A stretch of 13,569 bases of DNA from Bacteroidales bacterium UBA1182 (GCA_002310015.1 DBYQ01000054.1:1-13569); one strand, 5' to 3'. Positions 1 through 8,447 are shown, counted from the stretch's first letter. Notes: generated from the letters alone by a model not told the origin. Program-made: numbers and translations.

Positions 1-1184
1 CGTGTGGGCAGGTCATCTTTTTTCAGACGGCGGTCACTTCCGCGGAAATCATTGTATCGGCCGTCAAATATCTCATATTTACGCAGTTCACAGGGCAATG
101 CACCGTTGAAAAGGGGAATTTTGGCCGATGGCTTAAGGCCTATCTTGTCAAAGCATTCGTAATGGTAGCTTATAATCCAGGCCTCACCGCCTATAAGGGC
201 GTGCTTGAGGCGCTCGCCTATCATTTCATAGAGGCCAAGCAGGTTGTCATCGGTCAGACGCTCGCCGTAGGGCGGGTTGGTTATGATTATAGTACGCTCC
301 TTGACAGGCTCAAAATCCTTGAAGTCACGCTGCTCAAACTGGATGGTATCCAGCAGGCCGGCAGCCTTGGCGTTACGCTTGGCTGTAAGTATTGCTTTGG
401 GGTCCTTGTCGTAACCCTTTATGCTGAATTCAAAATCGCGCTCGGCAGAGTCATCGTTATATATCTGCTCAAACAAGTCACGGTCAAAATCCTTCCATTT
501 TTCAAAAGCAAAATGGCTGCGAAACAGGCCGGGTGCCATGTTCTTGGCTATGAGTGCCGCCTCAATGGGAATTGTGCCCGATCCGCACATGGGGTCAACA
601 AAATCGGACTTGCCGTCCCAGCCTGACATTAGTATCATTCCTGCTGCCAGAACCTCATTCAGAGGAGCCTCCATAGCCTCCTGACGATAGCCGCGCTTGT
701 GCAGGGACTCACCGGAACTGTCAAGTGACAGAGAGCAGTCATCATGTGAAATGTGGATGTGGAATGTCAGGTCCGGATTGGCAACGCTCACGTTGGGGCG
801 CTTGCCGTATTTTTCACGGAAATAGTCTGCTATGGCATCCTTTACCCTGTATGCCACAAACTTTGAGTGACGGAAATCCTCGCTATAGACTACTGAGTCA
901 ACAGCAAAGCTGTCACTCAGGTCCATATACTTTTCCCACTCTACCTTACGGCAGATTTCATATACATCATCGGCGCTGTCGGCCTTGAAGTGGAGGAAAG
1001 GTTTTAGGATGCGGATGGCGGTACGCAGATGGAAATTGGCTTTATACATCAAGGCTTTGTCACCCTTGAATGATACCATTCGGTTGCCAATGGCCACCCC
1101 ATTGGCTCCAAGTTCAATAAGTTCCTTTGCAAGAATCTCTTCCAGCCCCTGGAAGGTCTTGGCTATCATTTCAAATTCTGTCAT
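1..1184 (-). CDS. THUMP-domain class I SAM-dependent RNA methyltransferase (RlmL-like), partial at C-terminus
   Basis: This protein probably methylates the N2 of a guanine in 23S rRNA, using SAM, in the cytoplasm. The first 394 codons are visible, beginning MTEFEMIAKTFQGLEEIL; the 3' end lies beyond position 1. The N-terminal ~155 residues look like the ferredoxin-like plus THUMP RNA-binding region of RlmL/YpsC-type enzymes. A Rossmann methyltransferase domain follows, with the SAM-binding motif DPMCGSGT at residues 197-204 and the catalytic NPPYGERL motif at 303-310, the signature of N2-guanine/N6-adenine methyltransferases. The last visible residues (RRLKKDDLPT) are still typical of the family. 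The ATG at 1184 is chosen because the next upstream ATG is out of frame and the start lies 25 nt from a TAnnTTTG promoter element. The family assignment is firm from the motifs; the exact modified nucleotide is an inference. Confidence 0.9.
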   Translation of the reverse strand, partial: MTEFEMIAKTFQGLEEILAKELIELGANGVAIGNRMVSFKGDKALMYKANFHLRTAIRILKPFLHFKADSADDVYEICRKVEWEKYMDLSDSFAVDSVVYSEDFRHSKFVAYRVKDAIADYFREKYGKRPNVSVANPDLTFHIHISHDDCSLSLDSSGESLHKRGYRQEAMEAPLNEVLAAGMILMSGWDGKSDFVDPMCGSGTIPIEAALIAKNMAPGLFRSHFAFEKWKDFDRDLFEQIYNDDSAERDFEFSIKGYDKDPKAILTAKRNAKAAGLLDTIQFEQRDFKDFEPVKERTIIITNPPYGERLTDDNLLGLYEMIGERLKHALIGGEAWIISYHYECFDKIGLKPSAKIPLFNGALPCELRKYEIFDGRYNDFRGSDRRLKKDDLPT

Positions 1185-1208
1185 CAGAAACGGGATGATT
1201 TCAACTTG

Positions 1209-1216
1209 CAAAGGTA
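1209..1216 (-). promoter_or_regulatory. Promoter -7 element (TACCTTTG) for the RNA methyltransferase
   Basis: The minus strand reads TACCTTTG, an exact match to the Bacteroidetes primary-sigma -7 consensus TAnnTTTG, 25 nt upstream of the methyltransferase ATG. No clear TTTG -33 box lies at the usual 19-21 nt spacing; the region there is the T-rich edge of the adjacent inverted repeat. This is a sequence match only. Confidence 0.5.
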
Positions 1217-1231
1217 ATCATTTTAAATTGA

Positions 1232-1338
1232 AAACAGGGGCACAAAGGGGACGGTTCTTTTTGTGCCCCTGTGTTGATACCCCAAAAGTTCTCTAAAAAA
1301 GGGGCACAAAAAGAACCGTCCCCTTTGTGCCCCTGTTT
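1232..1338. repeat. Large perfect inverted repeat of two REP-like palindromes
   Basis: Arms at 1232-1270 and 1300-1338 (39 bp each) are perfect reverse complements, separated by a 29-nt spacer. Each arm is itself a palindrome: GGGGCACAAA at its outer edge pairs with TTTGTGCCCC, and the interior continues through G-U and Watson-Crick pairs to a 3-nt CGG loop. The element begins 3 nt after the stop codon of the downstream GH31 gene and ends just before the promoter of the methyltransferase gene. The nested palindrome and tail-to-tail layout resemble REP/BIME elements mobilised in trans by IS200-like RAYT transposases; that assignment is inference. The spacer holds no gene. As RNA it could fold either as two hairpins or as one long stem. 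Confidence 0.8.
1295..1334 (-). terminator. Terminator-like hairpin after the GH31 operon
   Basis: On the minus strand, 8 nt after the TAA of the downstream GH31 gene, an AGGGGCACAAA / TTTGTGCCCCT stem closes and is followed directly by a run of six T. This fits an intrinsic terminator for the GH31 operon. It is also the right-hand arm of the large inverted repeat, so the terminator role may be secondary to its origin as a repeat element. Confidence 0.55.
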
Positions 1339-1341
1339 CAG

Positions 1342-3726
1342 TTAAAGTTTGACTGTGACTTTCTTGCCGGTGTAGGTTATGGTTTTGGCTTCGCTGCGCT
1401 TGCCATCCTTGATGAGGATTACGCGGAACTTGCGGTTCTTAATCATACCGTCGTATGTTCCTTTGCGTGCGCCTATCGTCAGGCTGCGGCTCTTGTCGTT
1501 CCAGCTGAAATCTATCGTTGAAAAGGCGCCTTTCTCATAGTTGTAGTTGTCAAACTCATCTTCGTAGAGGCAGAATGTGCCGTTGGCTCCGGCATAGACG
1601 CGGATCTCCAGGTCATCCCAAGGTTTCTCGGTAGAGTACTGTACATCGGGGCCGATGGGCAGGATGGTGCCGGCCTTTACAAAGAGCGGGATGCTCTTGA
1701 TGTTGACCTCACGTTCTATCTCCTGACCGCCATTATACAGTTTCATTGTCTCAAAGTCATACCATTTGGTACCTGCGGGCAGATAGACCTTGGTGCTCCT
1801 GGCTTCCATAAAGTCCACATCGCCAATTCCGGCGCGGCTCTTGCTCTGGGCTCTTTCAGGTGTGTATTTGGCCTCAAGGACCGGAGCAACCAGCAGCGAA
1901 CGGCCAAACATGAACTCATTGTTGATGTTCCATACGTTATGGTCATTCCTGAAATCCATCATCAGGGCACGCTGGTAGGTGCCATTGTTGGCATTTACAT
2001 CGTGTGCCAGAGAGTAGATGTAGGGGAGCAGGCTATAGCGCATCTTGACTGCACCCAGCAGGGCATCATAGACGGGTTCACCGGCCTTGCCGTAGTAGTA
2101 GAGTTCACGCGGAACCTCGGTACCGTGGCTGCGCATCATGGGGCAGAACACTCCGTACTGCATCCATCTTACGTAGAGCTCCTGATAGAGCGGGTTCTGT
2201 GTGGCGCTACCGTCCTGTGAGCGCTCATTGTAGCTGTTGGCAAAGAATCCGCCCAGGTCACTGTTAAAGTTGGGGTTACCGGTAAGGGCAAAGTTAAGGC
2301 CTGCGGGAACCTGAGCCCTGAGTGAGTTCCAGTTGGACTGCACGTCACCGGACCAGGTGTTGGAGCCGTAACGCTGCTGGCCGGCAAAAACAGAGCGGGT
2401 AAGGATAAGCACACGCTTGTCATTGCCGTTTGGCATAGCACGCTGGTTGTCATATACACCGCCCACTGCCATCAGGGGGAATGCGTTACGTACCCTGCGC
2501 CAGGGACCCATCGCTGTGGGCAGGTCCAGGTCTGTCTCCTTAAAGTCCATGTGGTCAGGCTCGGTTGAGTCCATCCACCAGCCGTCAATGTTAAGGTCAT
2601 ACAGGCGGGTCAGGTGATTCCAATATATGTCACGTGCCTCCTTGCTATATGGGTCATACGGACGTACTCCCGATGGGTAGTCCCTGCGTGGAGGCCAGTC
2701 GGTTAGTCCGCTCTGCGGCCATGTCTCAATGTCAATGAGCATGTTTTTAGGTTCCAGCTCACGGTAGGGCTTGGTCATGGGGCCGAATGATGACCATATT
2801 GAAATCATGAGTTTGGCATTCTGGTCATGAATATGCTTTATCCAGCGCTCGGGGTTGCTGAACTCGGGAGCGTTGAACTCCATAGCATTCCACAGATAGT
2901 TGCTGCCCCAGTACTGCCAGTCCTGGATCATGACATCGATAGGCACTCCTGTTGAGCGGTAGCGGTCCAGAACTTCAGTCAGTTCGGCTGATGATTTGTA
3001 GCGCTCGCGGCTCTGCATGAATCCGTAGCTCCATAACGGTAGCATGGGAACGGTACCGGTAAGCTGGCGTATGCCTGCAATGACACCGTCGGCATCACCG
3101 CCCCAGATGAAATAGTAATCTATGCAGCCGGCGTTTTCAGAAGTAAAGTAGAACTTTCCCTCCTCAATGCCCAGTGTGGTGGGAGAATAGTTGTCCCAGA
3201 ACAGACCGTATCCCTTGATGGATTGGATGATATTGCAGTAATCATCGGTGTTGCCCTGTATCATGCGTTGATAGGTTCCGGTCTTGGGCATCTTACCGTC
3301 CTGCTGTATCCCGATTCCATAAAGAGGTTCATCGGCATCAAGTTTGAATCCCTGGTCAACGGGTATGTCGGCATAATCCGGGCGGGTCATGGCCACATTG
3401 CCGTGACCATAACCGTTCTCGGCAAGCAAAACATTGCCTTTCTTGTCCATAAAGGTCACATCATTACCTGATACCTTTACCGTCAGTACAGAGCTCTTGT
3501 AGAGAAGGTCTCCGTTCTGGACAGTGACGCTACTCTTTACCTGCTCAGGCTGCATGGTAACTGAGAGGCTCTGCTTTTTATCGGGGTTGTCAGGGCCTGT
3601 CTTGTATATATGTACTATTGAAGGAGTAAAGAAAGTGACCTGGGTGGTCCAGTCGTCAGGTTCCTGTGCGCTGCAAACGGTGGACAGACCGATAAGCGCA
3701 AGGCAAAGGGTCAGTAATTTTTTCAT
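1342..3726 (-). CDS. GH31 glycoside hydrolase, periplasmic, probable alpha-xylosidase/alpha-glucosidase
   Basis: This is a retaining exo-alpha-glycosidase of 794 residues. A type I signal peptide (MKKLLTLCLALIGLSTVCSA, predicted cut before Q21) sends it to the periplasm. Residues ~25-220 are the N-terminal galactose-mutarotase-like beta-sandwich and ~228-580 the (beta/alpha)8 barrel. The nucleophile is predicted as D386 in DGWWMDSTEP and the acid/base as D461 in NTWSGD. QDWQYWG at 268-274 resembles the subsite of Xyl31A-type alpha-xylosidases. Residues ~705-775 look like a DUF5110 beta-domain. It is the second gene of a two-gene operon: its ATG overlaps the TAA of the upstream GH31 by one base (TAATG), suggesting translational coupling. 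There is no SusC/SusD pair nearby to indicate the polysaccharide. Family and catalytic residues are clear; xylose rather than glucose specificity is an inference. Confidence 0.9.
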   Translation of the reverse strand: MKKLLTLCLALIGLSTVCSAQEPDDWTTQVTFFTPSIVHIYKTGPDNPDKKQSLSVTMQPEQVKSSVTVQNGDLLYKSSVLTVKVSGNDVTFMDKKGNVLLAENGYGHGNVAMTRPDYADIPVDQGFKLDADEPLYGIGIQQDGKMPKTGTYQRMIQGNTDDYCNIIQSIKGYGLFWDNYSPTTLGIEEGKFYFTSENAGCIDYYFIWGGDADGVIAGIRQLTGTVPMLPLWSYGFMQSRERYKSSAELTEVLDRYRSTGVPIDVMIQDWQYWGSNYLWNAMEFNAPEFSNPERWIKHIHDQNAKLMISIWSSFGPMTKPYRELEPKNMLIDIETWPQSGLTDWPPRRDYPSGVRPYDPYSKEARDIYWNHLTRLYDLNIDGWWMDSTEPDHMDFKETDLDLPTAMGPWRRVRNAFPLMAVGGVYDNQRAMPNGNDKRVLILTRSVFAGQQRYGSNTWSGDVQSNWNSLRAQVPAGLNFALTGNPNFNSDLGGFFANSYNERSQDGSATQNPLYQELYVRWMQYGVFCPMMRSHGTEVPRELYYYGKAGEPVYDALLGAVKMRYSLLPYIYSLAHDVNANNGTYQRALMMDFRNDHNVWNINNEFMFGRSLLVAPVLEAKYTPERAQSKSRAGIGDVDFMEARSTKVYLPAGTKWYDFETMKLYNGGQEIEREVNIKSIPLFVKAGTILPIGPDVQYSTEKPWDDLEIRVYAGANGTFCLYEDEFDNYNYEKGAFSTIDFSWNDKSRSLTIGARKGTYDGMIKNRKFRVILIKDGKRSEAKTITYTGKKVTVKL

Positions 3727-6071
3727 TATTTCAATTCTATTAGGTGATCAGCTTTTTCAAATACCGGAATGCAGTCCTTTGATACTTCAACGTCAACGTA
3801 AGTACCTCCTTTATAGACATAAGGTTTAACCATGATGCCTTTCTCTGATGCATTGACCAAGGCATTGAATGAAACCCATTCCTGCCCGTTACCCGGCAGA
3901 TATACGCGCATTGTCTTTATGCCGGGCTCAGTTACCGGGCATACCAGCAGTGACGGGCCGAACATGAATTCTGTCTGCTGCTTGAGAGCCTCTGTATCTT
4001 CCGGATAGTCAAATACCAGCGGACGCATCATGGTATAGTTCTCCTCAGTAACCTTTTTGGCGCACTCCAGGATGTAAGGCTGGAGTTTGTAGCGCAGGTC
4101 TATCTGCTTGCGGAATATCTGCTGTGTCTCCTCTGAGTAGTTCCAGGGCTCGGTGCGGCTCATATAACCGTGTACACGCATGAAAGGCAGATATACGGCA
4201 ATCTGTATCCATCGCAGCATACGCTCCTGATAATCGGGATCGGTATATTGGTTGTTTGGACGGAAGAATCCGCCTGCATCGTATGTCCACCAGGGTTGTC
4301 CTGTAGCCATCAGGTTAAGGCCTCCTGCTATCTGGCGGCGCAGGGTCTCCCAGTCATTGCCTACATCACCCGACCAGTTGATGGCGCCGTAACGCTGTAT
4401 TCCGGTGAATCCGCTGCGGGTCAGTATCATGGGGTCACGGTCGGGCTGATCCTTCTTAAGGCCGTTATAAACGGTATGGTTAACCATGTTGGGGTAGGCG
4501 TTGCGGTAGAACTCACCCGGAATCTTACCTCCTGCCACCATACGTCCCTTCAGGTCATCGTTCTCAGGCTCGGTTGCGTCCTGCCACCATGCGTCTATAC
4601 CTGTGGGGAGCAGGCGCTCACTGAAATTCTTCCAATAGGCATCGGCTGCTTTGGGGTTGAAGAAATCTATCCAGTCTGTGCCGTCTATATAATATCCTGC
4701 AGCGTTCATCTGACGGCCCACCTCGGAGTTCTTGTCAATCTTGGACCATACGGAGAGCATGAGTTTCATGTCCATGCTGTGAAGCTCGTCGGTCATGGCC
4801 TTGGGGTTGGGGTACTTGCCCTCGTCAAACTGCATGGCGTTCCAGCCGTACTTACCCCACCACTGCCAGTCTTGCACTATCACGCTGGTCTTGTAGCCCT
4901 CATCATTAAGACGATGGGCATTCTCCAGGAGTTCCTTCTGGCTGTCATAACGCTCGCGGCAGTGTATGTAACCGAAAGCCCAGTCAGGCATCTGCGGAAC
5001 CTTACCGGTCAGGTTGCGGTAGGAACTGATTATCTCATCCGCGCTGCCGGCAAATACGGTGTAGTCAAGTGCCACGGCCACCGGTGACAGGAATGTGGTA
5101 ATATCGGTCACCTTGCGTACGCCTACCGACGGCTTGTCTCCGCGTGATCCGCTTACGAATATCTTGTGAGTACCCTTGTCAAGATGTGTTATAGCCGATG
5201 ATGTGGGCGGCAGCCATGTGTTGTTGGCATTGATTACTGTATCGCCGTCAATGGTGAGCAGATGCTTGCGTGCCATGGACTGGCCTACATCAAGTAGTAT
5301 GGAGTAATCACCGCTCTCCTTAACCTCGATTTCACCGCTGAAATCGTTGAAGAAACGGCGCTCGCGAACATTACCTGCGGTACCGGTGGCATTGACCGTT
5401 ACCGATGTCCCGTCAGATCCTCCCTGCTGGAGTTCGATGAAAAAGTCAGACGGGTTATATTCTGTAAGTCCATAGTTGTTCCAAAGTATTCCGTATCCCT
5501 TGTTGGATATTATCATGGGGATTGATATCTGTGTATTTACCTGGGTCAGACGTCGTGACAGGCCGCGTATGTTCAGGTATCCGTCCTGGAACTGGCCTGT
5601 TCCGAATATGAACTCATCGGGCGCGGTCCTGAAAGACTGGGATACCGAGAGATAATTCAAAGGCTCAGCCTCAGTCCTGAGTATGGCCGATATGGGGAGC
5701 GCATCAAGTATTACGTTATTATTGGCGTCAATGAAGGTGAGTTTCCCGTTGCGCGGGTTGATGCGTACTCCAAGGTTCCCTTTATCGGGCATGAGAATAA
5801 TATTATTGCCCTTTGTGGTGATATTCACCTTGATGTCGTTCTTAGGGTTCTCCGTATAGACCAGCTCTTCCAGTTGGGGTAGCTTTATGTCCTGGGGAAC
5901 ACACTGGACGCGTATGGAACCGGGAGATGGAACGGTGACTGTAAGCTTTCCATGAGCGGAGTTGAGAGCTACTCCGTTGTCCAGTTCCTGATAAGTAGAA
6001 CTGCAACTGCAAACGCCTATAGCCAGAATAGGAAAGGCTATTGCATACAAAAATGCGAATCTTAATTTCAT
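3726..6071 (-). CDS. GH31 glycoside hydrolase lipoprotein with PA14-like insert, probable alpha-xylosidase
   Basis: This is a retaining exo-alpha-glycosidase of 781 residues and the first gene of the GH31 operon. The N-terminus is a lipoprotein signal with lipobox V20-C21-S22-C23, so the mature protein would be lipidated at C23; the sequence after it (SSTYQEL) lacks an obvious acidic surface-export signal. Residues ~28-215 form the N-terminal beta-sandwich. Residues ~218-335 are an insert resembling PA14 (FNDFSGEIEV, SGDYSILLDVG, LDKGTHKIFVSG), an arrangement known from Xyl31A-type alpha-xylosidases of Bacteroides and Cellvibrio. The barrel (~358-660) carries predicted nucleophile D498 (DAWWQDATEP) and acid/base D569 (NWSGD), with QDWQWWG at 400-406. 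Unlike its partner it ends without a DUF5110 domain. Different accessory domains and localisation suggest the two enzymes act in sequence rather than redundantly. Alpha-glucosidase activity cannot be excluded. Confidence 0.9.
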   Translation of the reverse strand: MKLRFAFLYAIAFPILAIGVCSCSSTYQELDNGVALNSAHGKLTVTVPSPGSIRVQCVPQDIKLPQLEELVYTENPKNDIKVNITTKGNNIILMPDKGNLGVRINPRNGKLTFIDANNNVILDALPISAILRTEAEPLNYLSVSQSFRTAPDEFIFGTGQFQDGYLNIRGLSRRLTQVNTQISIPMIISNKGYGILWNNYGLTEYNPSDFFIELQQGGSDGTSVTVNATGTAGNVRERRFFNDFSGEIEVKESGDYSILLDVGQSMARKHLLTIDGDTVINANNTWLPPTSSAITHLDKGTHKIFVSGSRGDKPSVGVRKVTDITTFLSPVAVALDYTVFAGSADEIISSYRNLTGKVPQMPDWAFGYIHCRERYDSQKELLENAHRLNDEGYKTSVIVQDWQWWGKYGWNAMQFDEGKYPNPKAMTDELHSMDMKLMLSVWSKIDKNSEVGRQMNAAGYYIDGTDWIDFFNPKAADAYWKNFSERLLPTGIDAWWQDATEPENDDLKGRMVAGGKIPGEFYRNAYPNMVNHTVYNGLKKDQPDRDPMILTRSGFTGIQRYGAINWSGDVGNDWETLRRQIAGGLNLMATGQPWWTYDAGGFFRPNNQYTDPDYQERMLRWIQIAVYLPFMRVHGYMSRTEPWNYSEETQQIFRKQIDLRYKLQPYILECAKKVTEENYTMMRPLVFDYPEDTEALKQQTEFMFGPSLLVCPVTEPGIKTMRVYLPGNGQEWVSFNALVNASEKGIMVKPYVYKGGTYVDVEVSKDCIPVFEKADHLIELK

Positions 6072-6092
6072 ATTATTTAGGGTTAGTTATTG

Positions 6093-6108
6093 ATTTGCAG
6101 CAAATTTA
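6093..6108 (-). promoter_or_regulatory. Promoter -7 element of the GH31 operon, overlapping a short palindrome
   Basis: The minus strand reads TAAATTTG at 6108-6101, an exact TAnnTTTG match 30 nt upstream of the GH31 start. It overlaps a perfect palindrome, ATTTGC-A-GCAAAT (6093-6105), which could be an operator half-covering the start of transcription. No good TTTG -33 box is seen at the usual spacing, so the promoter may need an activator. The rest of the divergent region (6072-6180) holds only a weak TAATTTTA match at 6152-6159, facing the transglycosylase gene. Confidence 0.45.
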
Positions 6109-6180
6109 ATGAAACATATCGTAATATGCCCCATAATTCCGAAAAAGAGTCTAATTTTACTGCCACTTAGCATACGTATT

Positions 6181-7098
6181 ATGAGAAAGCAATTACTACT
6201 GTTCCTTACATTGGTCTTATCATTTTTATCTATCCATGCCCAGTCAGTGCAGCAACTGCCTCCTTCCGTTCCGGATTATGTGGTTTTTGCCGGTCAAACC
6301 ATAAAATTTGACCGGGCCGACCTTAGGGAGCGCATGGACCGTGAACTTATCGCGTTCACCTATTCCCATAACATGTCAACCCTGATGATCAAAAGGGCCA
6401 ACAGATACTTTCCGCAGGTAGAGCCCATACTCAAGCGCATGGGTGTGCCCGATGACCTCAAATATCTAATGGTAATTGAGAGCAACCTGGACCCCCAGGC
6501 GGCGTCAAGTGCAGGAGCCGCCGGTCTGTGGCAGTTCATACAGTCAACAGGCAGGGCGTATGGCCTTGAAGTGAATGCCAATATCGACGAGCGTTATCAT
6601 ACGGTCAAGGCAACTGAGGCGGCCTGCCGTTTCCTTTTGGAGGCATATGAAAAATATGGAAACTGGATGACGGTGGCCGCCAGCTATAACGGAGGGCAAC
6701 AGGGTATGGACCGCCGCATTGTTGAGCAACACCAGACCGATGCCATGGATATGTGGCTGGTGGATGAGACGTCGCGCTATATGTTCCGCCTGCTTGCGGC
6801 AAAGATGATGTTTGAGGATCCCTCCCTGTTCGGGTTCAGGTTCAAACGTGAAGACCTTTACCCCTACATACCTGTTAAGGAGCAGATTAAGATAACTGAT
6901 CCCGTAGAGGATCTGGTCAGTTTTGCCGAGGACCACGGCATATCATACGCCGATCTCAAGCGTGCCAACCTGTGGCTTAGGGAAACCAAACTCAACAACA
7001 AGTCACACCGCACCTATTACATCGACATTCCTGATGTAAAGGCCCAGTACTATGATCCCTCCAAGACCAAGGTTCATAGTCCCGCCTGGGTGAAGTAA
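6181..7098 (+). CDS. MltD-like lytic transglycosylase (SLT/GH23) with LysM-like tail
   Basis: This enzyme cleaves the MurNAc-GlcNAc bond of peptidoglycan to leave 1,6-anhydro ends, in cell-wall remodelling in the periplasm. It has 305 residues with a signal peptide (MRKQLLLFLTLVLSFLSIHA, cut before Q21). The start at 6181 is preferred over an in-frame ATG at 6109 because only it puts the signal peptide at the N-terminus. The SLT domain spans ~85-215: the catalytic glutamate is E100 in VIESNLDP, followed by GLWQFI (115-120) and SYNGG (168-172), all family hallmarks. Residues ~240-285 (DLVSFAEDHGISYADLKRAN ... YYIDIP) resemble one degenerate LysM glycan-binding module. It is transcribed alone, divergent from the GH31 operon and convergent with metK, its stop codon only 8 nt from that of metK, leaving no room for a separate terminator. 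E. coli MltD is larger with more LysM modules, so this is a compact version. Confidence 0.9.
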   Translation: MRKQLLLFLTLVLSFLSIHAQSVQQLPPSVPDYVVFAGQTIKFDRADLRERMDRELIAFTYSHNMSTLMIKRANRYFPQVEPILKRMGVPDDLKYLMVIESNLDPQAASSAGAAGLWQFIQSTGRAYGLEVNANIDERYHTVKATEAACRFLLEAYEKYGNWMTVAASYNGGQQGMDRRIVEQHQTDAMDMWLVDETSRYMFRLLAAKMMFEDPSLFGFRFKREDLYPYIPVKEQIKITDPVEDLVSFAEDHGISYADLKRANLWLRETKLNNKSHRTYYIDIPDVKAQYYDPSKTKVHSPAWVK

Positions 7099-7106
7099 AT
7101 TGAAAA

Positions 7107-8399
7107 TTACAAATTGAATGCTGCCTTGATCTTGTCCACGTAATCCAGTTTCTCCCAAGTGAACAGTTCCACCTCTACTGTTTTGGCGGGCAGATAATGT
7201 GACTTGAAGACCTTGGTGACGGTTTGTGGCTCTCGGCCCATGTGTCCGTAGGCTGCGGTCTCGCTGTAGATGGGGTTACGCAGTTTCAAACGGTTCTCAA
7301 TGGCCTTGGGACGCATGTCAAACAGGCTGCCTACTATGTTGGCAATCTTATCGTCAGACTGCTTAACGTGGCTTGTTCCGTAGGTGTTTACAAATATATT
7401 GATAGGCTTGGCTACGCCGATAGCGTATGAAACCTGAACCAGAACCTCATCGGCAACACCTGCAGCAACCAGGTTCTTTGCAATATGACGAGTGGCGTAT
7501 GCTGCTGAGCGGTCCACCTTGCTGGGATCCTTGCCGCTGAATGCACCACCGCCGTGGGCTCCCTTGCCTCCGTAGGTATCAACGATAATCTTGCGTCCGG
7601 TAAGACCGGTATCTCCGTGCGGTCCGCCAATTACGAACTTGCCGGTAGGATTCACAAAGTATTTGATGCTGTCATTAAACAGAGCCTTAACCTTGTCCGA
7701 TGTGATTGTGCTGATGACGCGTGGTATGAGTATGTTCTTTACATCGGCCTCAATCTGTGCGAGCATCTTACGGTCAGCCTCAAGCTGGGCTTCTACGGTC
7801 GGGTTCTCAGGTGCGATGAATTCATCATGTTGGGTAGATACCACGATGGTATCAATGCGCACGGGTTTGCCGTTGTCATTGTACTCAACTGTCACCTGGC
7901 TCTTGGAGTCGGGACGCAGATATGTCATGACCTTGCCCTCACGGCGAATATCGGCCAGAACGCGCAGAATGCGGTGTGACAGAGCCAGAGATACAGGCAT
8001 GTATTCATCAGTCTCATTAGTGGCGTAACCGAACATCATGCCCTGGTCGCCGGCGCCCTGGTTCTCGGGGTCCTCACGCTCCACACCGCGGTTGATGTCG
8101 GCGCTCTGCTCATGTATTGCACTGAACAGGCCGCATGAGTCACCGTCAAACTTGTACTCGGTGCGGGTGTAGCCTATACGGTTAATTACTCGGCGGGCAA
8201 TATCCTGCAGATCAACGTATGCCTTGGATTTTACCTCACCTGCAAGTACCACCTGACCGGTGGTTACAAGGGTTTCACATGCAACCTTTGAATCAGGATC
8301 AAAGGCCAGAAGTTCGTCAACGACGGCATCGGATATCTGGTCCGCTACCTTGTCAGGGTGTCCTTCAGACACCGATTCGGATGTGAATAAGTATGACAT
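7107..8399 (-). CDS. metK: S-adenosylmethionine synthetase
   Basis: It makes SAM from methionine and ATP, releasing phosphate and pyrophosphate (EC 2.5.1.6), in the cytoplasm. The 430-residue protein shows the classic landmarks: FTSESVSEGHPDK at the N-terminus (H14 in the ATP-binding motif), GAGDQGMMFG at 115-124, and the glycine-rich P-loop-like GGGAFSGKDPSK at 283-294. It is longer than the ~384-residue E. coli enzyme, with an extra stretch after DTIVVSTQHDE (~190-235), as is common in Bacteroidetes. The ATG at 8399 follows an A/T-rich leader with no Shine-Dalgarno site, normal for this phylum. The gene is monocistronic, downstream of a riboswitch-like leader, consistent with feedback control by its product. 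Confidence 0.97.
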   Translation of the reverse strand: MSYLFTSESVSEGHPDKVADQISDAVVDELLAFDPDSKVACETLVTTGQVVLAGEVKSKAYVDLQDIARRVINRIGYTRTEYKFDGDSCGLFSAIHEQSADINRGVEREDPENQGAGDQGMMFGYATNETDEYMPVSLALSHRILRVLADIRREGKVMTYLRPDSKSQVTVEYNDNGKPVRIDTIVVSTQHDEFIAPENPTVEAQLEADRKMLAQIEADVKNILIPRVISTITSDKVKALFNDSIKYFVNPTGKFVIGGPHGDTGLTGRKIIVDTYGGKGAHGGGAFSGKDPSKVDRSAAYATRHIAKNLVAAGVADEVLVQVSYAIGVAKPINIFVNTYGTSHVKQSDDKIANIVGSLFDMRPKAIENRLKLRNPIYSETAAYGHMGREPQTVTKVFKSHYLPAKTVEVELFTWEKLDYVDKIKAAFNL

Positions 8400-8415
8400 T
8401 TGTCTATATAAAATT

Positions 8416-8447
8416 AAAAAGTCCCAATGTCTTTACGGACAAAGGGG
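8416..8447 (-). terminator. Terminator-like hairpin in the metK leader (expression platform)
   Basis: On the minus strand the leader contains CCCC-TT-TGTC, a CGTAAA loop, then GACA-TT-GGGAC followed by TTTTT (T run 8420-8416). This is a stem with an internal T-T mismatch, ending in a U tract 17 nt before the metK ATG. It could be an intrinsic terminator controlled by the SAM aptamer just upstream. The mismatched stem is not strong, so it may instead mask the ribosome landing region. Confidence 0.45.

Noticed and set aside
162..626. A 154-codon plus-strand frame opposite the RNA methyltransferase
   Set aside because: The minus strand carries DPMCGSGT and NPPYGERL in a continuous reading frame, so the plus-strand frame is incidental.
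1232..1338. The inverted repeat as the ends of an insertion sequence
   Set aside because: The interior is only 29 nt with no transposase, and each arm is itself a palindrome, unlike IS terminal repeats.
4170..5087. A 305-codon open frame on the plus strand, the longest antisense frame in the window
   Set aside because: It lies wholly within the GH31 lipoprotein gene, shows no recognisable domain, and the opposite strand encodes a complete protein with catalytic motifs. It is a shadow frame.
6109..6180. An upstream in-frame ATG that would extend the lytic transglycosylase by 24 residues
   Set aside because: The extension places a second hydrophobic and basic stretch before a textbook signal peptide that begins at 6181, and it covers the divergent promoter region.
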